A stretch of 64,000 nucleotides of DNA from Lineus longissimus (GCF_910592395.1 NC_088313.1:1242501-1306500); one strand, 5' to 3'; numbered from the stretch's first letter, positions 34,005 through 46,979 are shown. Notes: generated by a model from the letters alone, not told the origin. Made by a program: numbers and translations.

Positions 34005-34545
34005 GGGAGCGTCCATTAAGTACGTACGCACGAAAATGCCAATTTTGAGACCCCCCTCCCCCTGTATGCACCTTGTACGCATTGCCTCATACCCCCCCTC
34101 CCCCCTGTACGAGCGTACGCCTATAGAACCTTGAATTCCCTAGCAGACGAACAGACATAGTACCTGATTTTGCTACATTGTGGCGCCACAATCGGATTCG
34201 CGGCGTATTGGCAAGTCAACTGTGCAATTTTTCTCCGACAGCGACAAGCATTACTGGGAAATTAAACGGCGCTGGAAATTGCTAAACATTGTAGTCGGGT
34301 AACATCCGAACCCAGAAGCGTATGAGTTCACACATCTTGTGAAGAACAAGTATGATTATCCAAATAAGAATAAGAAAGAGGAGAAAATTATTATGATAAT
34401 ATTTATTTTTTATTTGTTCAAAAAATGGTTCTTGGCCTGCGTACGTACGCAAGACCATTAACCCCCCCTCCCCCCTGTACGCATTGTGTACGGATTTCAT
34501 AGACCCCCTCCCCCCTCAGTGCGTACGTACTTAATGGATGCTCCC
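34005..34545. mobile_element. Non-autonomous TIR element (Harbinger-like MITE)
   Basis: A 541-bp element is bounded by inverted repeats of about 26 bp, GGGAGCGTCCATTAAGTACG at the left and its complement at the right, with one mismatch. Direct TTA trinucleotides flank both ends, which fits the 3-bp TWA target duplications of PIF/Harbinger elements. The subterminal regions are C-rich (CCCCCCTCCCCCC) on both sides. No transposase is encoded. Superfamily assignment rests only on the TTA duplication. Confidence 0.78.
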
Positions 34546-35875
34546 TTATAATGAATGATTGCTTGAGCTCGCATGCCTAGTTGTAACTAATTGCCAAATC
34601 TACTCGAACCTTTCAAACATGCTAACCTTCAGCTAGATACAGATTTCTTGTTAGTGTTTGAAAGGGCGGGCCTATCAATTACATATTTGGGACACACCCT
34701 GCTAAACCTCCAGAAAACACTTCAGGGGGCCAGAAATTTATTTTTTTGGGGGGGGGTATTTTTGACTCTCATAACATTGAACGGTGTATACTTTCTGTTA
34801 TTGAGAGGCCTGAAGGGTTCAATGAGAGCTGTCCAGTTCCTTTGTGTGAAATTGAGTAAACTAGCCTCTGGCATTTTGTAAATCATGTGGTGTATTGTGT
34901 CATCTTTGCATGACGTCACCAGCATATTGTCCTTCGCTACTTGTCGTGTTTTATTCATCTCGTCATGATGCTAATCACCTCAGCTAAAATAGCCCTTACT
35001 TGGAGGAATCACGCTATACAGCCTGGGTACAATAGACTATTGGGTGGTGAAGATATGCATTCAAATTCTGTATTGAGGCGGTGCACTCATTAACGGTTTA
35101 TGAGGGGTTGTTTGACAAAAGGTGGAATATGTTGAATGATTGTATGCTGCATGCTGCATGCCTTTTGCTTACCAAGTTTTCATTGTGTTTTGCAGTAACT
35201 GTGACATTGGTGGGGGAGGAGGATAAGGCTGTATGATGGGTGTACTGTGGGCCATTCACAAGTAGGCGTTGTCAATAAGTTGTCCAGGCAGATCATTTGG
35301 ATATATAATGCCTTGTTATTATTGTTTCCGTGGATACATTATTCCAAGCGCTGTCATAGCTTTGATGCATTCTGTAGTGTGTTTGGTTCACAACAAGAGC
35401 CAATCTCTTTGAAGACAACGAGTTTGAAAAGTGTAAATAGAATTTGAAACTAGTCGCTTCTTTGCCAACTGTCCATCACTGTGTTCAGATGAATCATGTT
35501 TTGTGCAATGATTAGATTTTACTACAATAATGAGTCACATCAATAATATAGCATCTTTGCACTGAAACTTTTGTCCTGTTGTTTCCTTGACATGGAGAAG
35601 TGTCTTCAGAATAATCGCTCCAAAAGACGAAAAGATTACCATCTCATGTCATTCTGGACGATGACCGATGCTCAAATGAAACTGCCTTCTATGGCCATAA
35701 AGCATCTAGCATTCAGGATCTTGTTTGTGATAGCCCATTGCTCAGGGCGTGGTTGCTTGTAATCAGTGACGGCATGGAGTCCCAAGGCTAATGTTACATT
35801 TACTGGTGGAGATTATTTTCGCCAACGCTGTAATGCTGATTGAACTGGGTTCAGAGTATCAACCCAGCTTAAAAG
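34546..35875. other. Intergenic, no gene recognised
   Basis: No open frame or splice pattern here resembles a gene. There is a G-homopolymer near 34747 and several T-rich stretches. It lies between two inverted-repeat elements. Confidence 0.4.
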
Positions 35876-37615
35876 GGGTAGGTGTAAACTGTGGACGAAA
35901 GTGTGGACAGCGGCCCTCTAAGTTTGGTGGGCTGGCATTTCTTTGTCTTTCAATATATTTAAAAGAAATTGCAGTATATTATGCATTATAATCTTTTTAA
36001 TGGGTCAGCGAAAGAAAAAAAGAAAAAAAATTATTCTGATGGGTGATTTTGATCATTGAGTGGACGGGCTTTTTTGCCCCTTTTTTGAAGGTTTTCGAAG
36101 TGGCCTTTGACTTTGTGGACGGGGGAAATGCGAGGTCTAGTGTCCAAATGTGGACTAATTATCAAAGAATTTGTTGAAACTGTGATATTTCTAACTAGTC
36201 CAAATAATATTCTTTCACAAAAACTACTTTTATTTGAATGACAATGACAATATCATTCAGTTGTAGGCAAAAATAGTTGGCCCTCTCTCAGCTGCTCAGA
36301 GCCATTTTCTTTGATCCAAGATGGCGGCTCTCCTCGGACTTCTTCAAAAATGCGTTTTTGTCAGAGGACAACCTATTGTCTTTTGAGACAGCCTGAATAG
36401 GGAGTTCTTCATCCAGTACATCATGTCCTTGTCAGAGGACAACCTATTGTCTTTTGAGACACCCTGAATAGGGAGTTCTTTATCCAGTACACCATGTCCT
36501 TGTTGGAGGACAACCTACTGTCTTTTGAGACACCCTGAATAGGGAGTTCTTCATCCAGTATATCATGTCCTTGTTGGAGGACAACCTACTGTCTTTTGAG
36601 ACACCCTGAATAGGGCGTTCTTCATCCAGTACATCATGTCCTTGTCAGAGGACAACCTATTGTCTATTGTGACAGCCTGAATAGGGAGTCCTTCACCCAG
36701 TACATCATATCCTTGTTGGAGGACAACCTACTGTCTTTTGAGACACCCTGAATAGGGAGTTCTTCATCCAGTACATCATGTCCTTGTTGGAGGACAACCT
36801 ACTGTCTTTTGAGACACCCTGAATAGGGCGTTCTTCATCCAGTACATCATGTCCTTGTCAGAGGACAACCTATTGTCTATTGTGACAGCCTGAATAGGGA
36901 GCCCTTCATCCAGTACATCATGTCCTTGTCAGAGGACAACCTGCTGTCTTTTGAGACACCCTGAATAGGGAGTTCTTCATAACCCGATATGTAAGAATGA
37001 CTATAAAAAAATAGGCCATAATTCATTAGTTACAAATGGTGACAATGATATAGCATCAGTGAATGTACATTGGCCCCTAATCGGAGGAAATAACATATCC
37101 TGATCTGTTTTACAGTATGACTTGTCTCAGTGAAACTGACTAGTATAGCTCCTGACTGATTTACAGTAACCTTTCAACAGGGCTTCAGTTGTGCCGCCAT
37201 CTTGGATCAACGAAAGTTGGTCTGAGAGAGGGCCAACTATTTTTGCCTACAACTGAATGATATTGTCATTGTCATTCAAATAAAAGTTAGAAATATCACA
37301 GTTTCAACAAATTCTTTGATAATTAGTCCACATTTGGACACTAGACCTCGCATTTCCCCGTCCACAAAGTCAAAGGCCACTTCGAAAACCTTCAAAAAAG
37401 GGGCAAAAAAGCCCGTCCACTCATTGATCAAAATCACCCATCAAAATATTTTTTTTTCATTTTTCTTTCGCTGACCCATTAAAAAGATTATAATGCATAA
37501 TATCCTGCAATTTCTTTTAAATATATTGAAAGACAAAGAAATGCCAGCCCACCAAACTTAGAGGGCCACTGTCCACACTTTCGTCCACACTTTCGTCCAC
37601 AGTTTACACCTACCC
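35876..37615. mobile_element. Large fold-back element with a minisatellite loop
   Basis: Two inverted arms of about 425-450 bp, 35876-36327 and 37192-37615, start GGGTAGGTGTAAACTGTGG and end near GCCGCCATCTTGGATC. They match closely apart from small indels, including a 15-bp duplication (CACTTTCGTCCACAC) near the right terminus. Between them lies a 71-bp minisatellite. No transposase frame is present and no clear target duplication was found. The structure resembles fold-back (long inverted repeat) elements whose loop carries direct repeats. Confidence 0.85.
36361..36985. repeat. 71-bp minisatellite inside the fold-back element
   Basis: About 8.8 tandem copies contain TCAGAGGACAACCTATTGTC and CCTGAATAGGGAGTTCTTCA. 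The period was measured from copies at 36361, 36432 and 36503. Copies fall into two sub-types, TCAGAGG and TTGGAGG, in a partly alternating order. Confidence 0.94.
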
Positions 37616-38911
37616 GCTGGTACAAGTTAATTGCCTCATTAAATATCTCGCGATCCTTTCTGTTGTGGTAAAGTGTCAATAAAGCTAAGTAGCCAAGCTT
37701 GCTTTTCACAAATCGTAACAAGTGGTATGACACGTGCAATGAATATCATTGCGCGAAGTTACTATTTATAGCTCACAAGGTCATTTGCATAAGATATTGA
37801 TGACGTTTTAGTCTCGTGACAGTCGGACATCGACACTTATTTCTACGCTTTTGAGCTTATTTCAAAGTCAATTATCTTTGACCCTGCATTGTTTTTAGCA
37901 TGAATGATACCATAGAGTCAGAGAGAGAAATATTCAGAACAATTATGTAGTATTTCCAACACTCGGACATGTGCCAGATTGAATCTAACTGCCCTAGTTA
38001 GAAAGCCTGAATCCATTACGAAACCGCATGTTTGTCCGACATTGCCTGTAATTCAGCGATGGGGAAATAGAGGGCAGCAGCTGCAGAGACGTCATCTTCG
38101 CGGAATGCTATTGCGAACTTATAAAATTGGCTCAACTGAGAGCAAGTGAATGCTGTTAGAGCTAAACCATAAAGCTTTCAAAATTAGGAACGTAAATGTT
38201 GAATACGTTCCTAAATATTTCTAGTCCTGTAAATAATCATAGCACTTACTACAATTTTTTGGTTTGTTTGAAATTACATGTACATGCAGTTGCCGCATTA
38301 TTTGTGTGTTTACTGTCACTGTGTCTTCATAATGCATATGTCTCTGTTTTCTTCAGAAAACTAGAGCGCTTTTAGACATCTGAATAGCTGTGCTGTAACG
38401 ATAGCAACGTGAGATTGTGGTTATATTGTAAATTTATTGTTTTGATATTCTGATAGTAATGTACATTTGTATTTGTGTTTCGTGCCTTATATGCAAAGAT
38501 TGTGTTTTGGCCAATAACTTTTATTTCATTTCATTTCATTTCATTATAGACTTCAACCTAAAATCAACCCCAAAGTATGAAAAACGAAGACAATTGCCCA
38601 AGCCAAAAAACTGCCCAATGATAATCCGATCAATGTAGAACTGTTTCAATTCAAGTTAAATTTTCGAGTAGCCCTTATGCTTCAGGTATCCCCGCAACGG
38701 ATCATTGGCGACCGTCGCTAGGCAAAAGACAAGTTGACTCTGAGCAGTTTTTCTTTCAGCCATTGGGACCCAATTTATTTCGCCGGTATAGACACAAGCA
38801 GTTTAAACCAAATGGATATCAATGTATCATAGTTTTCACGCAAACAATTATTTGGAATTAAAAGTTTTTTTCGATTTGACGGTAATTGAAACACGAAGAC
38901 AAACCGGAGCA
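37616..38911. other. Intergenic/upstream region of the IgGFc-binding-domain gene
   Basis: No gene was recognised. A short TTTCA microsatellite lies at about 38522-38545. The last few hundred bases presumably hold the promoter and 5' UTR of the gene starting at 38912, but I saw no unambiguous TATA or initiator element. Confidence 0.35.
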
Positions 38912-41900
38912 ATGTCGAAATTCATTTTGTGGTTGCTTTGCTTGCTAATGTTGGAGAGCGCTTTCTCAGGTAAATCATGCCATTCGGAACCTCATGGTCT
39001 TATACTTCATAGGTTTTATATCCGATTTATGACAATATTGAAGTTAGAAATGGCTGCTACTGACCTTATCTACCATAAACTGGACATTTTAAGATCTCGG
39101 TGCTCTGATAGGCGATACCCGAGGGTAAAGATGTCTAAGAGTATACCCCCTATACCTGCCTCAGGCGGCACATTTTGTGCCCCTCGAAAAAGCAATTGCC
39201 AACTTTGGAAAAACAATTTCCACTAAAGAATATGGGATGACTAGGCGGGGACAGTCGTCCGCCTGCCCTGTCCGCCGTCCGCCCCTCCCCTGTCCCCGAC
39301 GCACTTCCGCCTCAAGCGCTTCGGATGAACCCATTCTGGACAACATTCATATCATTTGCTTATTTCATGATTTCTTGACCTCTCGGGTTCAATTTTCATA
39401 CCATTAATGTCGTCTTTATGACTGTTCGCAGGAAACCATTCTTCTGATTTACAGATTTGCCGCGTGGATTTGGTTTAGTCTTTTCTCACAACTCTCCGGA
39501 TTACAACCACCTTATTTATGAACTGGTACACCTTATTTATGAACAGCTGTCCCCGATAACTTCTTCATTCCCACTTGCAGCTCACCCTACAAATCTCTTT
39601 TTTCCCTAGCTGCAACCATCATCGATACTAATCAATTCTTAATTTTATTCATCTATTCATCAGGATAAACAATTCATGATACATTGGGTGACAGGTTTCT
39701 TGTCTAACAGTGGCAGTGGAGAATTCGCGGCCGTATTGTGCGAAATTGTTAATATCGCACGTAATCAATCAACGCGAGTCTCCGACGACGGACGTTGATT
39801 AATCTTTAGAATGTCACCCTCCAGTCCGGGGAATAAAATGTCTAACCCTTTGAGTGTGTTGTATATACGATATAAATAACGCCATGAGACCTTCGGGCCG
39901 GGAAGAAATTACAATAAGTTTGGATATTTTGGCTACTGATACTTAAGACCATCATCGGCGTGCCAGTGGTATGAAGGAGTGGCTAAATTTACATTCAAAA
40001 ACAGTCTCGCACGTTTAGTTAAAGAGCTGTTGTATGCTTGTAAAATTACTTATAGCTACTCATTGTGTTTTAGGTCCAGGCTCTAACTTCGGTCGACAGT
40101 TCCTTATATCCCTGAACGCCGACTTTGTTCCAAGTGGCGTCAAAATAGTAATCTACGCCAAAAATGATGTAACGTCAGCAGCGACGGTCAAAGTTTCGTG
40201 GCCGAATAATCATGGCTCTCTATCGCGAACATTCACACTTCAAGTTGGGGAAAAGACTATATTGGGAGTAAAAGATATTTCGATGTGCGGTGCTACGGAA
40301 ATGTGTGACAAAGGTAAAATCTGTTCCTTAGCTTAGTTTAAAGCAAGTCACTGTAAAATCGGACAGGAGCCGTAACGGCTATTTATCACTACAAATCCCA
40401 CAGAATTATCAATTACATGCAGCAGCATAATCGTTTTGAGAGTAAAGCCTTCCAGACTTACTTACTCCGCATCAATGGTCTATTTACAGGTACTCTCGTG
40501 GAGTCCACACAGGACGTAGCGGTCGTTGTAGCCGCCACGCCGAGCCACTACTACACGCCAGTCCTGCCCGCCGATGCCCTCGGACTCCGCCACATAGTCC
40601 TGACCAATATGAAGTACCCGAAGTCCAAAACGCTTTACTCTGTCATGGCACTTTATGATTGTACCAAAGTGAAGATTCATGGGGAGAGTTCCGTTGACAT
40701 TTCTACAGAAAAACAAATTAATGCTTATGAGATATTCCAGGTGAGAGAATTAGAGAGATTACGTTTGGCAAGATATACCCAGTGATTTAGATTTTATAAT
40801 TTTCTTCTTCCCCTTCTTCCTCTCCTCCTCCCCTCGTTCCTCTCCTAGACGTTCCCATATTTCGAAAGTAAGAATTTCATTGTGCCGAGAGCAGCATCAT
40901 TAGAGAGTTCAAGAGCTTGTTTGGGGAGTTTCGGCAGGTGCGGATTTTTACGCCCGTATGACGTATACGTATTGCCGCGTCACAAATTACGTTATGTACG
41001 TCATACGTACATGTAAATCGACAGAGATATCGATACGGCCCATTCGTCATACGAGAGCGATTGTTTTCGCGAAATTCGCACATGGTAGCACTGTTTTTGT
41101 TCCTTCAGCGAGTTTTTCTTCCAAATAAAAAATTATTACCCAACCCCTTCTCCATACACGTTCTCTTCTTCAAAACACCGCTTGTTGTGCAAATTAGCAT
41201 GTTATTTTAGACCTTTAGCATTGCTTTTATTGACATTTAGCAATGCTTTTATCAATGGCGTTGCTCAGCTTTCAGACAATGCGGCGTATGCGGTCAGGGT
41301 ACGGAGGGACCACCGCTTGAAAATCAGAATGCGAATTGTTCTCATTGGCCAAGTCCAAGAAACATTGGTTGGGGTTTCGGCACTCCACCACGTCATTCAC
41401 AGATAGTGTATACACTATGTTCTATCAGCGTCTGGTTCTATGCTATATTTCAGGTGATTAAGGCATTGGACCTGACTGGGACGCAGATTCTGGCAGATAA
41501 GCCCGTAGCTGTCTTCGCAGGGGACTCAGATTCCACCTGGCAGATTCTACCCGTCGAACAGTGGGGCCAGACCTACGTCTTTTACTCGACACAGAAAAAC
41601 GTTGGAAAGAGATACTTCAAAGTTTTGTGTAAGTGGTCACAACGCGTAATCCTAAAACGATGTTACTGGTCATTCGATGAATTGCAAGCTTTTTATCAGT
41701 CTTGGTGACTGTAGCGAACGCTCCTCAGAAGAAGGTGGGAGTAGGCTGGTGGTTACTCTAAGGAATAAGACGCTGATAATATCAGCGTTGACAATATCAG
41801 CGTTGACTTTCTCTTGGCAGGCTAAAGCTAAACCATCTGTCAATCATTTAAAGAAAGATGACTAGCAAATTTGCTTGCAGGATCAAACACGGACTAAACA

Positions 41901-42956
41901 TACTCACGTCGGTCCTTACCGCGAGCGATTCTCGGTTGCCAAAAGTGACTAATAAAGACTGGCTTTTACTTACTCTTAGTACCACTGGAGGGGTTCAGAA
42001 ATCCTAACGTCAACGATAGATATGTGAGAGAGAGGGACTTAAGCAGCATGTGGTAGGACGCTGATATAATTGTCTCTAAAGTGGTCATATGATAGAAATG
42101 TAGAAGACTATCGCGCGCCAGTAAACCATCTTGTTGCTTCTTTTTTTCAGCAGCAAAGGGCGACACGGTTTGCACGAACGTTATGAGGAGTGGCGCCACC
42201 ATCAGCAAGCTGGGAACGATCATTGCTGTATCCCAAATCACCAAGATGGAGTGCACAGATGAAGTTTTGGTTGCCGAACTGAGAGGCAACCGTGAGGTGT
42301 TGGTCTCAGAAACGAGAGACACTGGTCTGAGCATATTGTCTCTCTTCCCTGCCACTGCGCTCTTTCTGGACAATTTTCAGCTCGTGTTTTGGACTTTTCA
42401 ATACGCTGTCACAATTTGCATTCCGAGTGACACTATCGGAAATGTACAGGTGGATGGGAAGTCAGAAGCCACACCCGCCAAAATAGGAACAATCAGTGGA
42501 TATGATATATTTTCGCTTGGAACTTTTGAGGGAAAACATTGGTTTTCTCACCCGACAGTGAAATTTGGTCTGACTGTTACTTTTTATGACACAAACAGTG
42601 AGGCAAGAGAGTATGTTTCTCATTCGAACACAATGATTGGTCTTCAGAAAAATACACTGAAAAGCGCGACGGATAATTTTTGTCAAGACCAAACGACGAC
42701 CACAACATCAGCAGCACCGACATTTGGAGAGTCGGGTGGATCCGGAGGTGGAGGTGCTTCTGTCTCCACCGCGATTACTGTGATGGAGGCAGACCCCCTC
42801 GTTAAGACAAAATACCTTGCCGTTATATTAGGCGTGTGTGGTGGCGTTCCATTCCTTATCGTTGGGTGTGTTGCCTTGCATGCCATGATTGCTAGTCGTC
42901 TGTCGCGAGGAAAGAAAAAGCGGACGGTGAACCCGGCGGCGGACCTCTCGGAATAA
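38912..42956 (+). CDS. Type I membrane protein with IgGFc-binding N-terminal domain
   Basis: A five-exon gene of about 509 codons: 38912-38969, 40074-40313, 40490-40740, 41454-41628 and 42151-42956. The junctions are phase 1, 1, 0 and 1 and all close in frame. The ATG at 38912 begins a signal peptide (MSKFILWLLCLLMLESAFS). The body matches the IgGFc-binding protein N-terminal domain, with GRQFLISLNADF near the start, NMKYPKSKTLYSV in the middle and the signature DLTGTQILADKPVAVFAG followed by EQWGQTYVF. Near the C-terminus a Thr/Ser/Gly-rich stalk precedes one membrane helix (YLAVILGVCGGVPFLIVGC) and a short basic tail (RLSRGKKKR). In vertebrate mucus proteins this domain is secreted; here it is predicted to be displayed on the cell surface. 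The NAGNAG acceptor at 42150/42153 can drop one alanine. The ligand is unknown. Confidence 0.87.
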
Positions 42957-43273
42957 AATATTGTGCTCGATCTGTATTTGAAAGATTCTGGTATGACCAA
43001 CTGTGCCAGATAATGAGGGACTAGGATCAGTGACCTGGGCGCGGTCGTTCAAAACAAGTGTTGTCCTAAAGGTTGGCGTTCATTTAACTTTTGGCGTTCA
43101 CTCAATGAACTTGAGTGAAGGAGACAGCGCGAAGATAAGTTTAACGCTAGCGTTGGTGACAAAGGTTGTTTTGGACAACTAGGCGCTGATGACAAATACA
43201 GACACAAAAAACGCGACTTTTCCCACTGACGTTCTTCTCACATGAATGTTGTTGTTGAATGTAAATAATGTAT

Positions 43274-43279
43274 AATAAA
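43274..43279 (+). terminator. Poly(A) signal AATAAA
   Basis: A canonical AATAAA lies about 320 bp after the stop codon of the IgGFc-binding-domain gene. A second AATAAA overlaps the stop codon itself, which is probably too close to be the functional signal. Confidence 0.5.
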
Positions 43280-45541
43280 AGATTATTTCTTGTAAAAGGA
43301 AAGAAAATCGTTTTTGAAATTTATTTTATTTTTTCAACGACAAATGACGAATAAACTGATGTCGTCGAAACCACGCTTCCCGAAACTGATGACATTTCAA
43401 GACGGTATTTCCCATCGGTCGTCAGTTATCATCTAGCTGCACTTTTCAAATAATGCGCCGAACCATGCCTTCCATTCAATAGCCTGATGGATCAATGGCT
43501 ATTGGACAGCATGGTTATAGAATACCTGTCAATGGTGCAGATCTAGAGCAGCCTTCATGAATAACAATACAGCCGATCCAGGATGTCAACAAATATGACA
43601 ATGGCGGCTGGAGTGATTGTGGTGGGGACAAGATAGCACTTCAATACAACCATTTCCTTGTGTTTTGCCTGCTGCCTTAGTCCAACATGGGCAACCTCCC
43701 CCCGGATCAGCCACGATTGGATGAGAGGATCGATACCGGTTCTACTGATTGTAGATTGTAGGTGAGTGTGACTTTGTGTGATAAGGTGGTTGTGACTTTT
43801 TGATATCGTTGATGACCTACTTGTTTTGGCTGTTACCATCTGCATTGTGGAACAACCTGCTGATGGCGGAGATGTCGTCGAATACACATATATAGTTATA
43901 TCCATGTAGTCGTCGTCTGCCTGCTTTTTAGCAAGATAGTCAGTGGAATAATGGCATAGTCAGTTCTCAATAAAACAAGATATTTGGTCGGTTTTTATGT
44001 ACTTATCAGTCATAAGCCAACGGGAGACCGTGAAGTAATGGGACAAGTCATACGTCTTCTAATAGTCCGAAGTTGTTAAAATTCGACTGTCACCAAGAAG
44101 TGCTGTTCTGGTAAAAACACCGGCCAATTTGGCCAAGATAATATATACACAAAATATATTAAAAAAGGTAGGAATGTCATGATACTATATAATGTAACTT
44201 CATTCACACTTGTACCTGGTAATTCCACTGCTGTAAAACGGTCAGGGGCCGTTTGATATTTTAAGTTCCTGTCCTTGGGGGTTGTGACGGTTCCTGGCTC
44301 AGTTTGCAGCATTTTATTTTCTTATTATATACATTTAAAATGCATTATGTATATAATGTACTTCATAGTTTTTGACGCTGTAGCCCAATATCATGTTTGA
44401 AGTCAATAAAATGATTTAAATTTGAATTTGACGATGGCTTTCTAGATGAAACCCCAGTAGGCCTTACTATACATAACCAGCTGTATGATGATGATGCTAG
44501 AAAATCATTACTGGGGCTGATAAAGGCCTTCACCCCTCGCGTATATCAGCACCATGTTGGCGAATATAATACCATATGTTTATCACATCTATGCATGAAC
44601 AACTATTGTGACGAAGGAGTGAAAAAAGCCTAGTCTCATGGCACGAATTGTCTGCTGCAAGTCAGTGGATATTTGATTTTTATCATAGCATGATCATAGT
44701 ATAATGTCATCGATCGATTTTCACTTTGACTGTGTTTTATGAACTTCTGAAGCCTGGACATGGCAGGTAGGAAGGATGCACTTAGATGAGACGATGTTGG
44801 TTGAAATAGAGCGAGGGCCTATTCCTATGGATGTAGAGAGTTAGGACCCTGGCTAGTAAGACCCCTTGTACCAAGTACCAGCAATGTTAAGGTCTACAAG
44901 AGTTGTATCACCGCGATCTCGATGCCCACAATCTGAAAGTGAAAGTAGTATATATAGGCCTAATAGGCCAAGACGTTCCGTCCTTGGATATGCCCAGTGT
45001 AATTACGTCTGTCCACTACTCGAAGGACAATGGGACAACCTGGTTCAAAGGACTGTCATGGGCTTGCAGGAACACCTCGTTTCTGCACTCATATCCACAA
45101 TGTGTGCGAGGGAAGGAGCATACGACTGACTGTGATATTCGAGGATGGAATAATGTCTGAAAGACTGAAACAGAGAAACTGGTGTGGGTGTGTGTGTGTG
45201 TGTGGGGGGGGGACTCCTTCGGTACAGCATGGTCGTCACTGAATGGGGGCTCTGAATGGGTTACTATTCAGGTTTGTCTTGCCAGCATATTCAACAATTT
45301 TACCATGTTGATGACCCTCAAAATGGCCTTCATGCCCTCTCTTCTTCCATATTTTCCAGTTCCCAAGGCCAAATTCAAGGCCTGGGACACAGGTGTATGC
45401 AATGATAGACAGTAGTATGGCACTGGGCTTTTGGTGTTAAATCTTCGCATCCATCAGCATCGTCATCACGACATTAGTTAAGGCTGCAGTACTGCCCCTT
45501 CTTAATCCTTTTTCGATTCATGTTTTCGATCCTTTTTTCAG
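43280..45541. other. Intergenic region with a possible gene fragment
   Basis: Most of this shows nothing recognisable. At about 44903-45160 (+) an open stretch reads DAHNLKVKVVYIGL and later VTSVHYSKDNGTTWFKGL, which resembles extracellular beta-sandwich (F5/8 discoidin-like) phrasing. The frame then breaks after GWNNV and continues in another frame (SIRLTVIFEDG). It may be a decayed exon. A GT-rich and G-run tract lies at 45183-45212. Confidence 0.3.
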
Positions 45542-45591
45542 GTTATTCACAAAACAGTTTGAAGTCGTTATTACAAGGAGGTAACCCGACA

Positions 45592-46245
45592 ATGTCGTCG
45601 GATATGGCCTTTCGAAACCCTGCCTTCGTCCGTACGGACAGTGTACTTATGACGAACACGACAGCTACCCCATCAGAGGCTTCCGTCCAGATGCGACCGG
45701 TCATCGTCCAGCCAAAGAAATTGGATATCTGTGGACTAACACACGGGGAGTTCAACTCCCAGCGCGGGGCGAGGACCTGCGCCTGGGTGGTTATGATAAG
45801 TAGCATCATCGTCTTCGGGTGCTGCATCGTCCTGGGTGTGAATGACGCACCTACCGGTTGGTCCGCCGTAATCGGGGTCGTATACTTCGTCGCCGGAATT
45901 CTCTGCCACTTGTCTTGCTGGTATAAGTTAACTTTGTGCATTACTCTTGCGACTGTAGGAGTGCTCCTCTCTGCAGCATTCGGATTAGTCCAGGTCGTAT
46001 GGGCTGTAATAGCCATTGTGGAATATTCGGAACTCAACACGAATCTTTTGAGTAGGACGTCTAAGTTTGTTTTGACAGCCAATATCTTGTTAGGGCTAAT
46101 GGCAATTGCTACCATAGCCAGTGCAATTGTCTTCTCCATTAAAGGATGCAAGGTGCTTTTTTCACACAAGGACAAACGCTCTCATGCAAAGTATAGAGCG
46201 ACGCAGAGATACCCAAAACCGACTCACGATGAAGTTTTCATTTAG
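45592..46245 (+). CDS. Four-helix membrane protein, MS4A/CD20-like topology
   Basis: An open frame of 218 residues in one exon. The exon begins at an acceptor (CCTTTTTTCAG) ending at 45541, so a 5' untranslated or short coding exon lies upstream and was not located. The ATG at 45592 (MSSDMAFRNPAF) is the first in-frame methionine after that acceptor. Four hydrophobic segments are evident: WVVMISSIIVFGCCIVLGV, WSAVIGVVYFVAGILCHLS, LCITLATVGVLLSAAFGLV and FVLTANILLGLMAIATIAS. The N-terminus of about 60 residues and a basic C-terminal tail (KDKRSHAKYRATQRYPK) would both be cytoplasmic. The topology and short loops resemble membrane-spanning 4A proteins. I do not recognise a family signature with certainty. 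Confidence 0.75.
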   Translation: MSSDMAFRNPAFVRTDSVLMTNTTATPSEASVQMRPVIVQPKKLDICGLTHGEFNSQRGARTCAWVVMISSIIVFGCCIVLGVNDAPTGWSAVIGVVYFVAGILCHLSCWYKLTLCITLATVGVLLSAAFGLVQVVWAVIAIVEYSELNTNLLSRTSKFVLTANILLGLMAIATIASAIVFSIKGCKVLFSHKDKRSHAKYRATQRYPKPTHDEVFI

Positions 46246-46979
46246 TCATATTTGTTTTGCTTTCGCAACCCTTTCATAAATCTATCTAGAGGTGAATGGT
46301 CATGATGTCTAGTTGAACGGCCATCACACGCATGCTACAGTGTTAAAAATGAATGACGCTTTCGCATTCTCTAAGTTTTTGGAAGGCACGAATAAGCTCT
46401 CTGCGGTGTCTTCGTTCGAAGAACCGTGCCGTTTATGCACACGGACATCTCACCAGTCGTGCAAGTTATAGTTAAAAAAGTGGTCATGACATCAATCGAT
46501 TATAATCAAAAATCAACATACATGTACTCAAGTCACTCCTGTCCCTGATAGAGAGGTGTCCTGATTAGAGTGGTCAAAGTGGATAGAATAAACCAATTTT
46601 GTACCAAAACTAGTGTCCTTATCAGAGAGGTTGTCCTTAATGGAGAGGTGTCTGCTATGGGAGGTTCTACGGCATCGGTATAGGCCTATGGTTGACTTAT
46701 GGAGTCTAATTAAAAAATGACTGATTACCAATGAATACGAAACAAATGTAATACTTCGACTATGATTGATGAAGTCTTATTGTCTTCCTTTTCATGTTTT
46801 CTTTCTGATAAGGAACTTCTTTTTTTCACTCAGCCAATGTTGGAATTGTATACAAAGGAGTAAACTTGGACTATATGTCAAAGGGCGGGGTTGTTTTGAC
46901 TTATTTTGACTCAAAGTCATTTTGCACCGAAAGAGAGCATTATGCCCCCAGCCAGGACTGATCATGATTTGGCGTGGCT
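46246..46979. other. Intergenic, no gene recognised
   Basis: This contains a short cluster of a GAGAGGTGTCCT/GTCCTTATCAGAGAGG phrase at about 46548-46660, an imperfect 20-30-bp repeat with the look of a dispersed low-copy element. Nothing coding was seen. Confidence 0.35.

Noticed and set aside
34282-34500. 72-codon minus-strand frame
   Set aside because: It is inside the MITE, with low-complexity hydrophobic content and no transposase features.
43555-43905. 116-codon minus-strand frame
   Set aside because: It shows no recognised domain, no splice context and a Ser/Thr-rich random look.
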